Shown one piece after another: positions 8,730-18,900 of a stretch of 64,000 nt of DNA. The notes below the pieces were generated by a model. It was not told the origin of the DNA and searched no databases. It saw only the letters and a list, made by a program, of their open reading frames with translations. Source of the DNA: an uncultured Aquimarina sp. (GTDB taxonomy: Bacteria; Bacteroidota; Bacteroidia; Flavobacteriales; Flavobacteriaceae); contig CANNBP010000007.1 of NCBI GenBank assembly GCA_947502885.1, forward strand, positions 124,001-188,000, in the 5' to 3' direction. Position 1 is the first letter of the stretch, and each line of letters begins with the position of its first letter. A program made the position numbers and the translations under genes.

Positions 8730-11700
8730 ATGAAATTCAAAACTATTATGTTGGCATTTCTGCTATGCGGATTTGCCCCTTTTCTTTTCGCACAAGAAAA
8801 GAATGATGCCCCAGTAAGATGTGACTCTGATAAAGCGAATCTAAACTGGCTAAAAAATAACCCGAAAGAAGCAGCGGCCCATAGAGCTTTTAATATTCAA
8901 GCTAAAGCGGCAGAGAGAAGTGGTAAAGGTTTTGCGGCAAAAGCAACCTATACAATACCTGTTGTAGTTCACGTTTTTGGGAAAACTCAAAGTGGGAAAA
9001 CTGTTGATTACGCAAAGGTAAAAAGAGCGATTGAGGTGGTTAATGAAGATTTTAATGGGCAAAACCCTGATTTTAATACAGTAGACCCTTTCTTTAGAAA
9101 TCGTAGATCAACTTTAAATATAGAGTTTGCCTTAGCAAAAATTGATCCTAATGGAGGAAGTACAAATGGGGTAATATTTCATCCTTATATAGAAAAAGGA
9201 TTTGGAGCAGATGCAGGGTATGATGATAAAATTGCTTCGTATTCTTGGGATAACTATAAATATATGAACGTATACATAATGAATGACCTTAAGAATGATG
9301 GTCAATTAAATCGTTCTGGTGTAGCATGGTTCCCAAATACAGCAATGTCTAATGCAGGTACTGCAAGAGTTGTGTATAATGGTAGATATCTTCACGGTAA
9401 CACCGATACAGAATTTGCTTCTATATTTTCTCATGAGTTTGGTCACTGGTTAAACTTATATCATACATTTACAACTGGTGGTTGTAGTGATACTAATGGA
9501 GATTATGTTAGTGACACTCCTCAAGAAGATGAAAATGCAACTAATAGAGGTTGTGTAGTAGGTGCCAGTGAATGTGGTAACTTAATCAACTATGAAAACT
9601 ACATGGGGTACGAATCTTCAGGTGGTTGTGCAAAAATGTTTACTGCTGGTCAAGTATCAAGGATGACCACAGCTTTAAATCATGCGGCAAGAAGACCTTT
9701 ATGGCAATCATCAAATCTTACAGCAACTGGAGTAGGACTTTCTAAAGCTTCTCTTTTGCTAGATGATTATGGAGTTGAAGAAGCAGTTGTAAATAACGGA
9801 ACTCTAGCAGATGTAACATATTATATAGATTTAGAAGGAGGTACTTTTACACAAAGTAGTGGAGCAATGAGTCAAGGCACTCATTTTGACACAAGCTTAC
9901 CTTCTGGAGTAACGGTATCGATCACGGCAGAAAGCAATACTAGGTTAAGAGTAAAGTTTGGTGGTAAAGCAACAAGTCATGCAGTATCTAACAATGTTGC
10001 TGGAACAATTACATTTAGAAATGCAGCCATTACAGGAGGTACTTCTAGACTTAACGTTGCCAAGGTAGCTTATAATTTCTCTTTCTTTGATCCGTACAAA
10101 GTAATATATGAAAATATACCAGACGAAACTGCTACGGCAAGTGCAGTATGGCAGCCTTTTACTATAAAAGCAGGTAATACTTCTAATCAATACGGAGCTT
10201 TCTATGAGAATAATAACCTTAGATTAGAAACATATACAAAAGCATTAGTTAGTCAATCAGGAACTAGAAATGTAACATTATTACAAGCGAATCAGTTAAT
10301 TTCAGATGCTAGTAATTGGGTAAATAGTTTAGCACATCCAGATCTTCATGATGTAGAAACTTCAAGTTATACAGTATGGCGTGGTAGAACAGCATATGTT
10401 GGTTTTCAGTTAGAAATGTATCCAGGAAAAGTAAATTATGGATGGATGAGAGTTAGAGTTAACTCTGCAGGAACAGAAATTTCTGTATTGGATTATGCGT
10501 ATAGTACAAAGCCAAACGGTGCTATCAAAGCAGGTAGTCAAACTCTTGAACCAGATGAGCCAACTTGTACAGATGGAATCCAAAATGGAGATGAAACAGG
10601 AGTTGATTGTGGAGGAACATCTTGTTCTCCATGTCAAGTTGATCCTACTTGTACAGATGGTATCCAGAATGGAAATGAAACGGGTATAGATTGTGGTGGA
10701 GATTGTGCTCCATGTCAAGTTGATCCTACTTGTACAGATGGTATCCAAAACGGAAACGAAACAGGTATAGATTGCGGTGGAGATTGTGCTCCATGTAATA
10801 CAAATGTGACCTATTGTGATGCTTCAACATCTACTAGTGGCACATTACATATTACTAATGTAAAATTTGGAAGTATAGATAATACTTCAACAAACGCATC
10901 TTATAATAACTTTACAAATCAATCAACTAATCTTACTGCTGGACAGGCTACGACTTTAACAGTAAAACTTAATAATGACCATTGGACATTTAATGCTGTT
11001 GGGGTTTGGATTGACTGGAATAATAATGGAGATTTTACAGATGCTGGAGAAAAAGTATACTCAAGATTTGCTGCAGGGCCTTATAGTGGCAGTGTTACGC
11101 CTCCATCAGGAGCGGTTTCAAATACTTCATTGCGTATGAGAGTACGTGTTGGATACGGTTCTGAGTCAAAAATTACCCCTTGTGGTACAGATACCTACAT
11201 AGGTGAAGTAGAGGATTATACGATAAGAGTAGGAGGAACTACAACACCAACATGTACAGATGGTATCCAGAATGGAGATGAAACGGGAGTTGACTGTGGA
11301 GGAACATCTTGTGCTCCATGTCAAGTTGATCCTACTTGTACAGATGGTATCCAGAACGGAAATGAGACAGGTGTAGATTGTGGTGGAGATTGTGCTCCAT
11401 GTCAAGTCGATCCTACTTGTACAGATGGTATCCAGAATGGAAATGAAACTGGTGTAGATTGTGGTGGAGATTGTGCTCCTTGTCAAGTTGATGTAACGTA
11501 TTGTTCTGCTACAGGTAATGCAGGACCAGAAGGAGTGTCTAATGTTACTTTTGCAGGAATCAATAATTCTTCTGTAAGAAATGCTAGTGGATATGACGAC
11601 TTTACGTCTATATCGGCAAGTGTATCTCCTGGATCAAATCATAATTTAAGAGTTACTATTATAGGTTACCAAACAGGATCTGCAGATGAAATCTATGCAT

Positions 11701-12212
11701 TCTTTGATTGGAATCAAGATGGTGATTTTTCAGATTCTGGAGAAAAGCTTACATTAACGAAGACTACTAATCTAATAGGAGATATATCTGTAGCGGTACC
11801 TTCAACAGCAAAAGCTGGATCTACAAGAATGCGTTTGTTAGTTTCTTATTATGATAATGAGAGCAACCCTTGTGATACAGGTTCTAATGATGTGCGTTAT
11901 GGAGAGTATGAAGATTATACTGTAAATGTAACTGCTAGTAAATCTGCTGGAATTGCCGAAGGACGTTTCTCTGTAATAACGAATCCAATCGTTAACCAGA
12001 GAATGAGTGTAGACTACGGAACTAATGAAGTTGGACGTGCAAATGTGCAAATTTTTAGTATCAGTGGTAGAAAAGTAGCAGAGTATAATCAACAAAAAGG
12101 AGCTGAAAGAGTTCAAACAATTCAGCTTGATAGAAACTTTAACTCTGGATTGTTTATTGCTAGAATTCAATTTGGAAACAAAGTTGAAATGATAAAGATT
12201 GGAATAGAGTAA
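8730..12212 (+). CDS. Secreted M43 metalloprotease with Cys repeats, GEVED domains and T9SS signal
   Basis: This 1160-residue protein has a signal peptide (to about 22, FLFAQ). An M43 pappalysin/cytophagalysin-type domain follows, with zinc motif HEFGHWLNLYH at residues 235-245 (H235, E236, H239, H245) and a Met-turn region ENYMGY. After a beta-rich linker come three Cys repeats of the form CTDGIQNGxETGxDCGG (613-689), a GEVED domain ending GEVEDYTIRV, three more Cys repeats (842-918), a second GEVED-type domain ending YGEYEDYTVNV, and a T9SS type A sorting domain (last about 80 residues). I infer an exported, cell-surface or released endopeptidase. The consensus Gly in HExxHxxGxxH is Asn here. 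Confidence 0.92.
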   Translation: MKFKTIMLAFLLCGFAPFLFAQEKNDAPVRCDSDKANLNWLKNNPKEAAAHRAFNIQAKAAERSGKGFAAKATYTIPVVVHVFGKTQSGKTVDYAKVKRAIEVVNEDFNGQNPDFNTVDPFFRNRRSTLNIEFALAKIDPNGGSTNGVIFHPYIEKGFGADAGYDDKIASYSWDNYKYMNVYIMNDLKNDGQLNRSGVAWFPNTAMSNAGTARVVYNGRYLHGNTDTEFASIFSHEFGHWLNLYHTFTTGGCSDTNGDYVSDTPQEDENATNRGCVVGASECGNLINYENYMGYESSGGCAKMFTAGQVSRMTTALNHAARRPLWQSSNLTATGVGLSKASLLLDDYGVEEAVVNNGTLADVTYYIDLEGGTFTQSSGAMSQGTHFDTSLPSGVTVSITAESNTRLRVKFGGKATSHAVSNNVAGTITFRNAAITGGTSRLNVAKVAYNFSFFDPYKVIYENIPDETATASAVWQPFTIKAGNTSNQYGAFYENNNLRLETYTKALVSQSGTRNVTLLQANQLISDASNWVNSLAHPDLHDVETSSYTVWRGRTAYVGFQLEMYPGKVNYGWMRVRVNSAGTEISVLDYAYSTKPNGAIKAGSQTLEPDEPTCTDGIQNGDETGVDCGGTSCSPCQVDPTCTDGIQNGNETGIDCGGDCAPCQVDPTCTDGIQNGNETGIDCGGDCAPCNTNVTYCDASTSTSGTLHITNVKFGSIDNTSTNASYNNFTNQSTNLTAGQATTLTVKLNNDHWTFNAVGVWIDWNNNGDFTDAGEKVYSRFAAGPYSGSVTPPSGAVSNTSLRMRVRVGYGSESKITPCGTDTYIGEVEDYTIRVGGTTTPTCTDGIQNGDETGVDCGGTSCAPCQVDPTCTDGIQNGNETGVDCGGDCAPCQVDPTCTDGIQNGNETGVDCGGDCAPCQVDVTYCSATGNAGPEGVSNVTFAGINNSSVRNASGYDDFTSISASVSPGSNHNLRVTIIGYQTGSADEIYAFFDWNQDGDFSDSGEKLTLTKTTNLIGDISVAVPSTAKAGSTRMRLLVSYYDNESNPCDTGSNDVRYGEYEDYTVNVTASKSAGIAEGRFSVITNPIVNQRMSVDYGTNEVGRANVQIFSISGRKVAEYNQQKGAERVQTIQLDRNFNSGLFIARIQFGNKVEMIKIGIE
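10566..10796 (+). repeat. First triplet of Cys-rich repeats
   Basis: These 231 bp encode three units of about 27 residues, each with CTDGIQNG, ETG, DCGG and a final CxPC, joined by QVDPT. The DNA of the units is nearly identical. A second 231-bp triplet occurs at 11253-11483. Confidence 0.9.
11253..11483 (+). repeat. Second triplet of Cys-rich repeats
   Basis: These 231 bp have the same unit order as the triplet at 10566-10796: the first unit has CGGTSC and the next two CGGDC. Each triplet is followed by a GEVED-type domain, so the whole block looks internally duplicated. Confidence 0.9.
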
Positions 12213-12246
12213 TGTAATGCCAGTTAATTAAACATTGCTAAATGAT

Positions 12247-12278
12247 CGGGGGCTATTTTAAATAGCTCCCGTTTTTTT
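12247..12278 (+). terminator. Terminator after the M43 protease gene
   Basis: CGGGGGCTA (12247-12255) pairs with TAGCTCCCG (12263-12271), with one G-U pair, around an AT loop, then a run of seven T. It lies 34 bp after the stop codon. Confidence 0.85.
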
Positions 12279-12345
12279 ATGGTGTTTTGTGAGTTCTTTT
12301 CAAAGTGAAGTATTTGATTTGATTAGAGGTTTTGTTTAGATTTAT

Positions 12346-12376
12346 TTTGATGTTTTAAAATTTTACTCTACATTTG
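12346..12376 (+). promoter_or_regulatory. Promoter of the first BlaI/M56 operon
   Basis: TTTG (12346-12349), 19 bp, then TACATTTG (12369-12376) is an exact match to the Bacteroidota primary promoter TTTG-N19-TAnnTTTG. The start site would be near 12383, about 20 bases before the ATG at 12404. The -7 box is embedded in the first operator dyad. Confidence 0.75.
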
Positions 12377-12400
12377 TAGAACTAACTCTAATAATGTAGA
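12367..12400 (+). promoter_or_regulatory. Tandem BlaI-type operators
   Basis: The first dyad TCTACATTTGTAGA (12367-12380) is a nearly perfect palindrome. The second, TCTAATAATGTAGA (12387-12400), is an imperfect copy exactly 20 bp further on. The TACA...TGTA core resembles known BlaI/MecI operators. Dyad 1 covers the -7 box and dyad 2 covers the start of the transcript, a layout expected for autorepression by the BlaI protein encoded 4 bp downstream. Confidence 0.7.
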
Positions 12401-12403
12401 ACA

Positions 12404-12775
12404 ATGCAATTGTCAAAAACAGAAGAACAAGTAATGCAATATCTCTGGAAATTGGAAAAAGCCTTTATGAAAGATGTGCTAGAAGCGTTTCCCGAGCCTA
12501 AACCTGCAACAACTACTGTGGCAACATTATTAAAAAGAATGACAGATAAAGGGTTTATTGATTATAGATTATACGGTAAGTCTAGAGAGTACTATCCTTT
12601 AGTAAAAAAAACAGATTATTTCTCTAAACACGTTAATGGATTGATTAAGAACTTTTTCAATAACTCAGCATCTCAATTTGCTTCCTTTTTCACTTCAGAG
12701 ACCAATTTGTCCACTTCAGAATTAGAAGAATTAAAGAAAATAGTTGATGAACAAATCAAAAAACAAGAGCAATGA
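12404..12775 (+). CDS. BlaI/MecI/CopY family repressor
   Basis: The 123-residue protein has the BlaI winged-helix (MQLSKTEEQVMQYLWKLEKA, then PATTTVATLLKRMTDKGFI as recognition region and KSREYYPLVKKTDY as wing), followed by a C-terminal dimerisation helix region. Family members dimerise on dyad operators and are inactivated when the partner M56 sensor signals. The stop overlaps the next gene start (ATGA, 4 bp), giving the classical blaI-blaR1 arrangement. Target genes beyond its own operon are not evident. Confidence 0.92.
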   Translation: MQLSKTEEQVMQYLWKLEKAFMKDVLEAFPEPKPATTTVATLLKRMTDKGFIDYRLYGKSREYYPLVKKTDYFSKHVNGLIKNFFNNSASQFASFFTSETNLSTSELEELKKIVDEQIKKQEQ

Positions 12776-14712
12776 TACTATATCTTATAAAATCAACACT
12801 CTGTTTATTTCTATTATGGTCTTTCTATAAGCTGTTTTTAGAACAAGAGAAAATACATCACCTTAAAAGATTTTATCTTCTTTTTAGTTTGATATTTGCA
12901 TATACCATTCCGTTAATCAGTGTTACGTATGATGCCGATCCTATAGTAGTTACAGAAGAAGTTCAACAACCAATAGGCAATGTAGTAACAGTAACTGAGC
13001 TGCCAGATAAAGTCTCAAAACCTATAGATTATACTAGTCTTTTGTGGTATGTATATGTTGTTGGTGTACTGGTTTTTGCGATAAGATTTGTTAAGAATAT
13101 ATATCAGTTAATAGGAAGAGTAAAAAGTAATCAAACAATAAAAGAAACATCACATACCAATGTATTGCTAAGCGATAGCATTGTACCTCATACATTTTTA
13201 AAGTACATATTTGTTCCTAGAAAAGAATTTGAACGAAGTTCCATTCCAGAAGAGATATGGTTACATGAAAAAACTCATGTACAACAAAAACATACATTTG
13301 ATATTTTACTAGTCGAAATTTTTCAATTATTGTTTTGGTTCAACCCTATGTGGTTCTGGGTCAAAAAGTCAATTCGATTAAATCACGAATTTTTAGCAGA
13401 TCAAACTGTATTGAAGCAACAATCTTCAATACATCAGTATATGGATTTACTTGTTACCTATCCAAGCAGTACTAATCAAACTGTGTTAACAAGCCCCATT
13501 AATTATTCATTAACCAAAAAACGAATCGTTATGATGTCACAACAATTTTCTAAAACAAGAGCAGCAGCTAGACTACTGCTGCTCTTACCTATTCTTTTTG
13601 GATGCTTTGTGTTATTTACAAATAAAATTGCAGCTCAAGAAAAAACAACCACTATTCACGATAAAGTAGTTTCAACTGATCCCGATAAAAAGATCAATAT
13701 TAAAATTGTAAAAGAAAAAATAAGTGTAAATAATAAAAGTGTTGAGTTGTCTAATTTAACCAATATGATCGATGAAGCAACAAAGCAATGGCAGGATAAT
13801 GAATTAACAGAGTTTAATTTTAAAGTAAAGTTGCAAAATACGAGTTCTGATTTTCTTGAAAAAGTGAATGAGGAATATAGAAAGACACGTTTGTATAAAG
13901 CAAATCCCGATGGGCATGCTTTAGTACCACCACCGCCACCTGTTGCACCAAAAGTAAAAGAAGTTAGAACGGTTTCAGCTCCGCCAGCGCCGATTACACC
14001 ATCTACATCAAAAGTAAATAGAAGAACACCGCCTCTACCTAGTCCGCCTGCTCCACCATCTAACCAAACAATAATAGAATATATTGATGAAGAAGAAATA
14101 GAACAAGAAGTTGAGCAAGCTATGCAAGAAGCAGAAGAAGCATTGCATGAAGTAGAGGAAGAAAGAGAATTTGCAATTCATGAAGCAGAAGAAGCAATTG
14201 CAGAAAATATGAGACATGCAGAAGAAGCTAGAGAAATAGCCTTAACAAAAGCGCATAGAGCTATGGAAAGGGCTCATAGAACAAGAGAGAGGGCAATGAG
14301 AAAAGCAGAAAGAAGTAGACATGAAGCGCATGAACGTGTTTTAAAACATTCAGAAGAGGCTAGAGGTAGAGCTGAGGCTGCAATGTTGAGAGCAGAAAGA
14401 GAAAGAAAACATTCTCATCATATTTCTGAAGAAGCCAGAGTACAAGTTGAAAAAGCAAGAATTGAAGCCGAAAAACATCGTAAAATGGCTATGGCAGAAG
14501 CGCAAAAACATCGTGAAATTGCCATGGTAGAGGCTCAAAAAGTAAGAATTGAAGTTCAAAAAATTCGTAAAGAAGCTATGGAGGAAGCCCAAAAAGCTCT
14601 TAATAATGCAAAAAAGGAGATGGCGAAAGCCCAAAAAGAAGCAAGGAAGGCACTACAAAAAGCTAAAAAGGAGCAATTAAAAGCTCAGAGAAAAGCCGAA
14701 AAAGGCAATTAA
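12772..14712 (+). CDS. M56 (BlaR1-like) sensor metallopeptidase with long coiled-coil tail
   Basis: The product is 646 residues. The N-terminal half has membrane helices near 1-20, 35-50, 85-105 and 265-290. The M56 protease domain carries zinc motif HEKTH at 165-169 and NHEFLADQ near 204. After the last helix (LLLLLPILFGCFVLF) comes an extracytoplasmic part: about 100 ordinary residues, proline-rich segments (PPPPPVAP, PPLPSPPAPPS) and then about 200 residues (from about 444) almost wholly Ala, Glu, Lys, Arg, His and Met, predicted as continuous helix or coiled coil. BlaR1-type proteins cleave or inactivate the BlaI repressor upon sensing an envelope cue. No penicillin-binding sensor domain is visible, so the signal is not a classical beta-lactam. 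Confidence 0.88.
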   Translation: MILYLIKSTLCLFLLWSFYKLFLEQEKIHHLKRFYLLFSLIFAYTIPLISVTYDADPIVVTEEVQQPIGNVVTVTELPDKVSKPIDYTSLLWYVYVVGVLVFAIRFVKNIYQLIGRVKSNQTIKETSHTNVLLSDSIVPHTFLKYIFVPRKEFERSSIPEEIWLHEKTHVQQKHTFDILLVEIFQLLFWFNPMWFWVKKSIRLNHEFLADQTVLKQQSSIHQYMDLLVTYPSSTNQTVLTSPINYSLTKKRIVMMSQQFSKTRAAARLLLLLPILFGCFVLFTNKIAAQEKTTTIHDKVVSTDPDKKINIKIVKEKISVNNKSVELSNLTNMIDEATKQWQDNELTEFNFKVKLQNTSSDFLEKVNEEYRKTRLYKANPDGHALVPPPPPVAPKVKEVRTVSAPPAPITPSTSKVNRRTPPLPSPPAPPSNQTIIEYIDEEEIEQEVEQAMQEAEEALHEVEEEREFAIHEAEEAIAENMRHAEEAREIALTKAHRAMERAHRTRERAMRKAERSRHEAHERVLKHSEEARGRAEAAMLRAERERKHSHHISEEARVQVEKARIEAEKHRKMAMAEAQKHREIAMVEAQKVRIEVQKIRKEAMEEAQKALNNAKKEMAKAQKEARKALQKAKKEQLKAQRKAEKGN

Positions 14713-14741
14713 AATTTATTCAAGCCAATATAATTTAACAG

Positions 14742-14766
14742 AAAACTTCCGAAAGGGAGTTTTTTT
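14742..14766 (+). terminator. Terminator after the first BlaI/M56 operon
   Basis: AAAACTTCC (14742-14750) pairs with GGGAGTTTT (14755-14763), with one G-U pair, around a GAAA loop, followed by more T residues. It is placed 30 bp after the stop codon. Confidence 0.8.
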
Positions 14767-14825
14767 ATATGCAACATTTAGCTGTTTGTCAGCGTTCTAT
14801 AAATATTCAATCAAAAAACCCTTAG

Positions 14826-15929
14826 ATGATGTTAAAACGTTTTTTTATCCTGTGCTCAGGAGCAGATGCGGCTATACTGGCCGATAGTTCTGGTGGAGAG
14901 CAAAATAAATATGCCGGTATCGGTGCAACCGTATTTTTTACAGCAGTTATGGCTTTTATAGCGGCTAGTTATGCATTATATACCGTATTTGATAATTATA
15001 TTGTAGCGGCCTTTTTTGGATGTATTTGGGGTCTGCTTATCTTTAACCTTGATCGATTTATTGTTTCTACTATTAAGAAAAAGAAGAGTTTTATAGATGA
15101 ACTTTTACAAGCATCTCCCAGGATAATTTTGGCAATAATTATTGCTATAGTAATTTCTAAGCCTTTGGAACTAAAGATTTTTGAAAAAGAAATTGATCGA
15201 GTATTATTAGAACAGAAGAATGATTTTACATTAGCAAATAAAGAACAAATTGCGACACAGTATACTCCGATTATAACAAATATTGATACCAAGATTGATG
15301 CTCTTAAAAAAGAAATTGAAACAAAAGAGTTAGAAGTTAATGCACTTTATGAGACTTATATTGCCGAAGCTGAAGGACGAAAAGGAACTGAGATTATTGG
15401 TAAGGGACCTGTTTATAAGGAAAAAAGAGAAAAACATGATGCAGCTTTGGCTGCTCTTGTTCAATTAAAACAAGAGAGCAAAGGAAAAATAGAAGCATTA
15501 GAAGTCGAAAAACAAACATTAACAACAGAGTATAACGATCAAGTAACGAATTCGCAACCCATAATTGATAATTTTGATGGGTTAATGGCTAGAGTTAATG
15601 CTTTAGGAGAATTACCTTGGTTGCCTTCATTTTTTATCTTTTTATTATTTCTAGCTATAGAAACATCTCCAATTTTTGCAAAGTTACTATCCCCAAAAGG
15701 TGAGTATGACTTTAAATTAGAAGATTTAGAAAGTGAAGTAAGAACATGGAGTGAGCAAAAACAAAATCAAAGAAAAGTACTTCTCGAAACTGATCATAAA
15801 ATCAATGATAAAGTATATGGAGATCTTACTGAAGAGGAAGAGTTATATGCTTATAAGAAGAAAATCGCCCGAGAGATGATGAAAAAACAGCAAGATGCTT
15901 TTTATAAACGTCAAACACGTATATTGTAG
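14826..15929 (+). CDS. DUF4407 membrane protein
   Basis: The 367-residue protein begins with an SSGGEQNKYAGIGATVFFTA segment and two close membrane helices (about 33-55 and 60-78), then a third at about 98-115. A charged, mostly helical segment (120-250) follows, then a fourth helix near PWLPSFFIFLLFLAIETSPI and a cytoplasmic helical tail. This order matches DUF4407, a family of unknown role in Bacteroidota and Actinobacteria. Two ATGs (14826 and 14829) are possible. The gene is convergent with the HYR-repeat gene, with only 5 bp between stops. Confidence 0.85.
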   Translation: MMLKRFFILCSGADAAILADSSGGEQNKYAGIGATVFFTAVMAFIAASYALYTVFDNYIVAAFFGCIWGLLIFNLDRFIVSTIKKKKSFIDELLQASPRIILAIIIAIVISKPLELKIFEKEIDRVLLEQKNDFTLANKEQIATQYTPIITNIDTKIDALKKEIETKELEVNALYETYIAEAEGRKGTEIIGKGPVYKEKREKHDAALAALVQLKQESKGKIEALEVEKQTLTTEYNDQVTNSQPIIDNFDGLMARVNALGELPWLPSFFIFLLFLAIETSPIFAKLLSPKGEYDFKLEDLESEVRTWSEQKQNQRKVLLETDHKINDKVYGDLTEEEELYAYKKKIAREMMKKQQDAFYKRQTRIL

Positions 15930-15934
15930 GTTAG

Positions 15935-18900
15935 CTATTCTTTTATAAGTCGTAATAGAATATCGTCTTTTTTTGAATCTAGTTGCACAAAGTATATTCC
16001 GTTTGCTAGTGTCGAAATGTTAAAAATTGGGCTCGATGACTCAAAAACCATTCGACCTTTAATATTGAATAGTTGAATTTTTTTTGCCGATGTTTCTATA
16101 AAGACAATATCAGAAGCAGGGTTAGGGTAAATGAGATTTCGCTCTGGATTTCTTATGATTGTAAGAGTAAATGTATGTGTAATGATATTGTTGTTAATAT
16201 CTGTTGCTGCTATCGAAATTATTTGCTCGCCTTGATCAAGAACAGTACCTGGATTAGGGCTTTGACTGATTGACCATTCAGAAATGCAATTATCGATTAC
16301 GGTTATAGTTGAGATAAAGTCTTCTAATAAGTGTTTTTCTAAAAAATCGATTGCTATTACTTTGTTCTTTGGAAAGGATGTCATATCAAATTTAGGCAAA
16401 ATCTCATCTATAACCAGTACGTTAGCAGTACAGGTTGAAGATTTTCCGTTGCTACTTGTTAAGGTTAAGGTCACTACATTATTACCGATATGTGTGCAAT
16501 CGAATGTTGTAACGTCTAATGAAATGATGTCAGTAGAACGGTTACCAGTATTTATATCATCCGCAGTAATCATAGCGGTACCAGTTTCATCTAATCCTAT
16601 GGTAATATCTTGACAAATAGCGATAGGAGCAATAGAATCTTCTACGGTTACAATAGAATTACAAGTAGATTGATTTCCATTGTTATCTGTAACAGTTAAG
16701 GTCACAGTATTCTCACCAATATGAGCCGATGTAAAACTGTTGGGTGTTATATTTAATGTACTTATTCCACATTCATCTTCGCTTCCGTTGTTTATGTTAT
16801 CTGGAGTAATAGTAGCTATTCCCATATTATCAAGTTGAACGATCATATTAGAACATATTGCAATAGGAGGAATATTGTCTTCTATGGTTACTATGCTATT
16901 ACAAAAAGAAGAGTTTCCGCTACCATCGGTAACTTCTATTGTAATAATATTCTCACCAACATTAGTGCAATCAAAATGATCGGGAGTGGCTATTATAGAA
17001 GTTATTTCACAAGCATCTTCACTACCATTATCTATTTCACTCCCGTCTATAGTTACATTTCCCGTTTCATCTAATTGTACTATTATATCCTGACATAGTG
17101 CCGTTGGAGAAAAAATGTCTTCAATGGTTACAGTAGCATTACAAAAAGAAGTGTTTCCATTAGCGTCATACACAGTTAATTCAATAGTGTTTGGACCTAT
17201 GTTGTGGCAATCAAAGTCATACATACTTAGCTCCATACTTTCTACCCCGCTACAGTCATCCGTACTCCCATTATCAATATTATGACTAGTGATAGACGCG
17301 TACCCCATTTCGTCTAGTTGTACAACTAGGTTTTTACAAATTGCATTTGGAACTGTAGCATCTTCAATAGTAACGCTGGCGTCACAAGAACTAGATTCTC
17401 CATTGTAATTCGTTACGGTTAATGTTACCGTATTTGTACCAATATCATCACAAGTAAAACTCGTGGGAGTTACATTTTTAGAAGATATACCACAAGGATC
17501 AGTACTTCCTTGGTCGATTTCTTCAGCATTAATATTTGCATTTCCTGACTCGTTTAATTGTACTGTAATATCTTGACAAATTGCAATAGGGGTTGAATTG
17601 TTTTCTACTAAAACATTGGCTTCACAAGTAGAAACATTTCCATTAATATCGGTGGCCATTAATGTAACCGTATTGTTTCCGACATCAACACAACTAAAAT
17701 TATTTGGGGATACGCTTAAAGATACAATTCCGCATGTATCGGTGCTGCCATTATCAATATCCTCTTCTAGAATAGTAATATTACCTGTTTCATCTAATTG
17801 TACAGTTATATCTCGACAGGCTACAATTGGAGAGGTTGCATCTTCTACAACTACATTTGCAGTACAAGAAGAGGTTCCTCCGTTAGTATAGGTTACGGTG
17901 AGTTCAATAAGGTTAGAGCCAATACTCCCACAATCGAACTCAGAGATATCTATTTCTAAGAAATCAATATCACTACAACCGCCTTCACTTCCTCCATCTA
18001 TATCTTCTGCTGTAATTGATGCGGTTCCCGTTTCATCAAGCTGAATGATAAGATCGTTACAAAATACAGTTGACGTAGAATTGTCTTCTATTGTAACATT
18101 AGCAGTACAAGAAGAAGAGTTTCCGTTTAAATCGGTAACTGTTAATTCAACACTATTTACACCGATAAAACCACAATCGAATTCTGATGTGTCTATTTCT
18201 AGAGTATTGATACCGCTACAATCGTCATAACTACCATCATCGATATCACTTGCAGAGATATAGGCAACTCCGGTTTCATCTATAGATAGCGTAATATCCT
18301 TACAAATAGCTATAGGAGCAGTGTTATCTTGAACTGTTACCGTTGCTAAACAATCTGATGAGTTTCCGTTGTTGTCTGTTACGGTTAATGTTATTTCATT
18401 ATTACCTAAATCTGAACACTCAAAGGAGGTTTTTGAAATGCTTACAGAAGAAATTTCACAAGCATCAGAACTACCACCATCAATATCATTGGCTTCTAGT
18501 GTTGCATTACCCGTTTCGTCTAATTCTAAAGTGAAACTTGTGCAAAGAGGAACTGGCGGAAAATTATCCTCAACATTTATTGTTGCCATGCATGTAGACT
18601 GATTTCCACTAATGTCTGTGGCTGTTAGTGTTATTGTATTGTCTCCAATATTTGTACAGTCAAATGATTCTGATGAAACACTATAATTAACACTACAGTT
18701 ATCACTAGATTCTAATATCAAATCTGAGGCATTTACTATTACTATTCCCATGTCGTTAAGTTCTAACGTAATATTATTGCAAGTAACTATTGGGTTTGTT
18801 GTATCTGTAACGGTAACAATAGCAGAACAACTAGCGGAGTTTCCTGCTGCATCTACCCCGATAAGAGTAACTGTGTTTTCTCCTAAATGAATACATTCAA

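Noticed and set aside
10410..10748. Long minus-strand open frames opposite the Cys repeats (also 11166-11486)
   Set aside because: They are the antisense of repetitive coding DNA, have no promoter or start context, and give low-complexity Thr/Ser/Ile products.
14350..14634. Minus-strand open frames with Phe-rich products inside the M56 tail gene
   Set aside because: They are shadows of the GAA/AAA/GCA-rich coiled-coil codons on the other strand.
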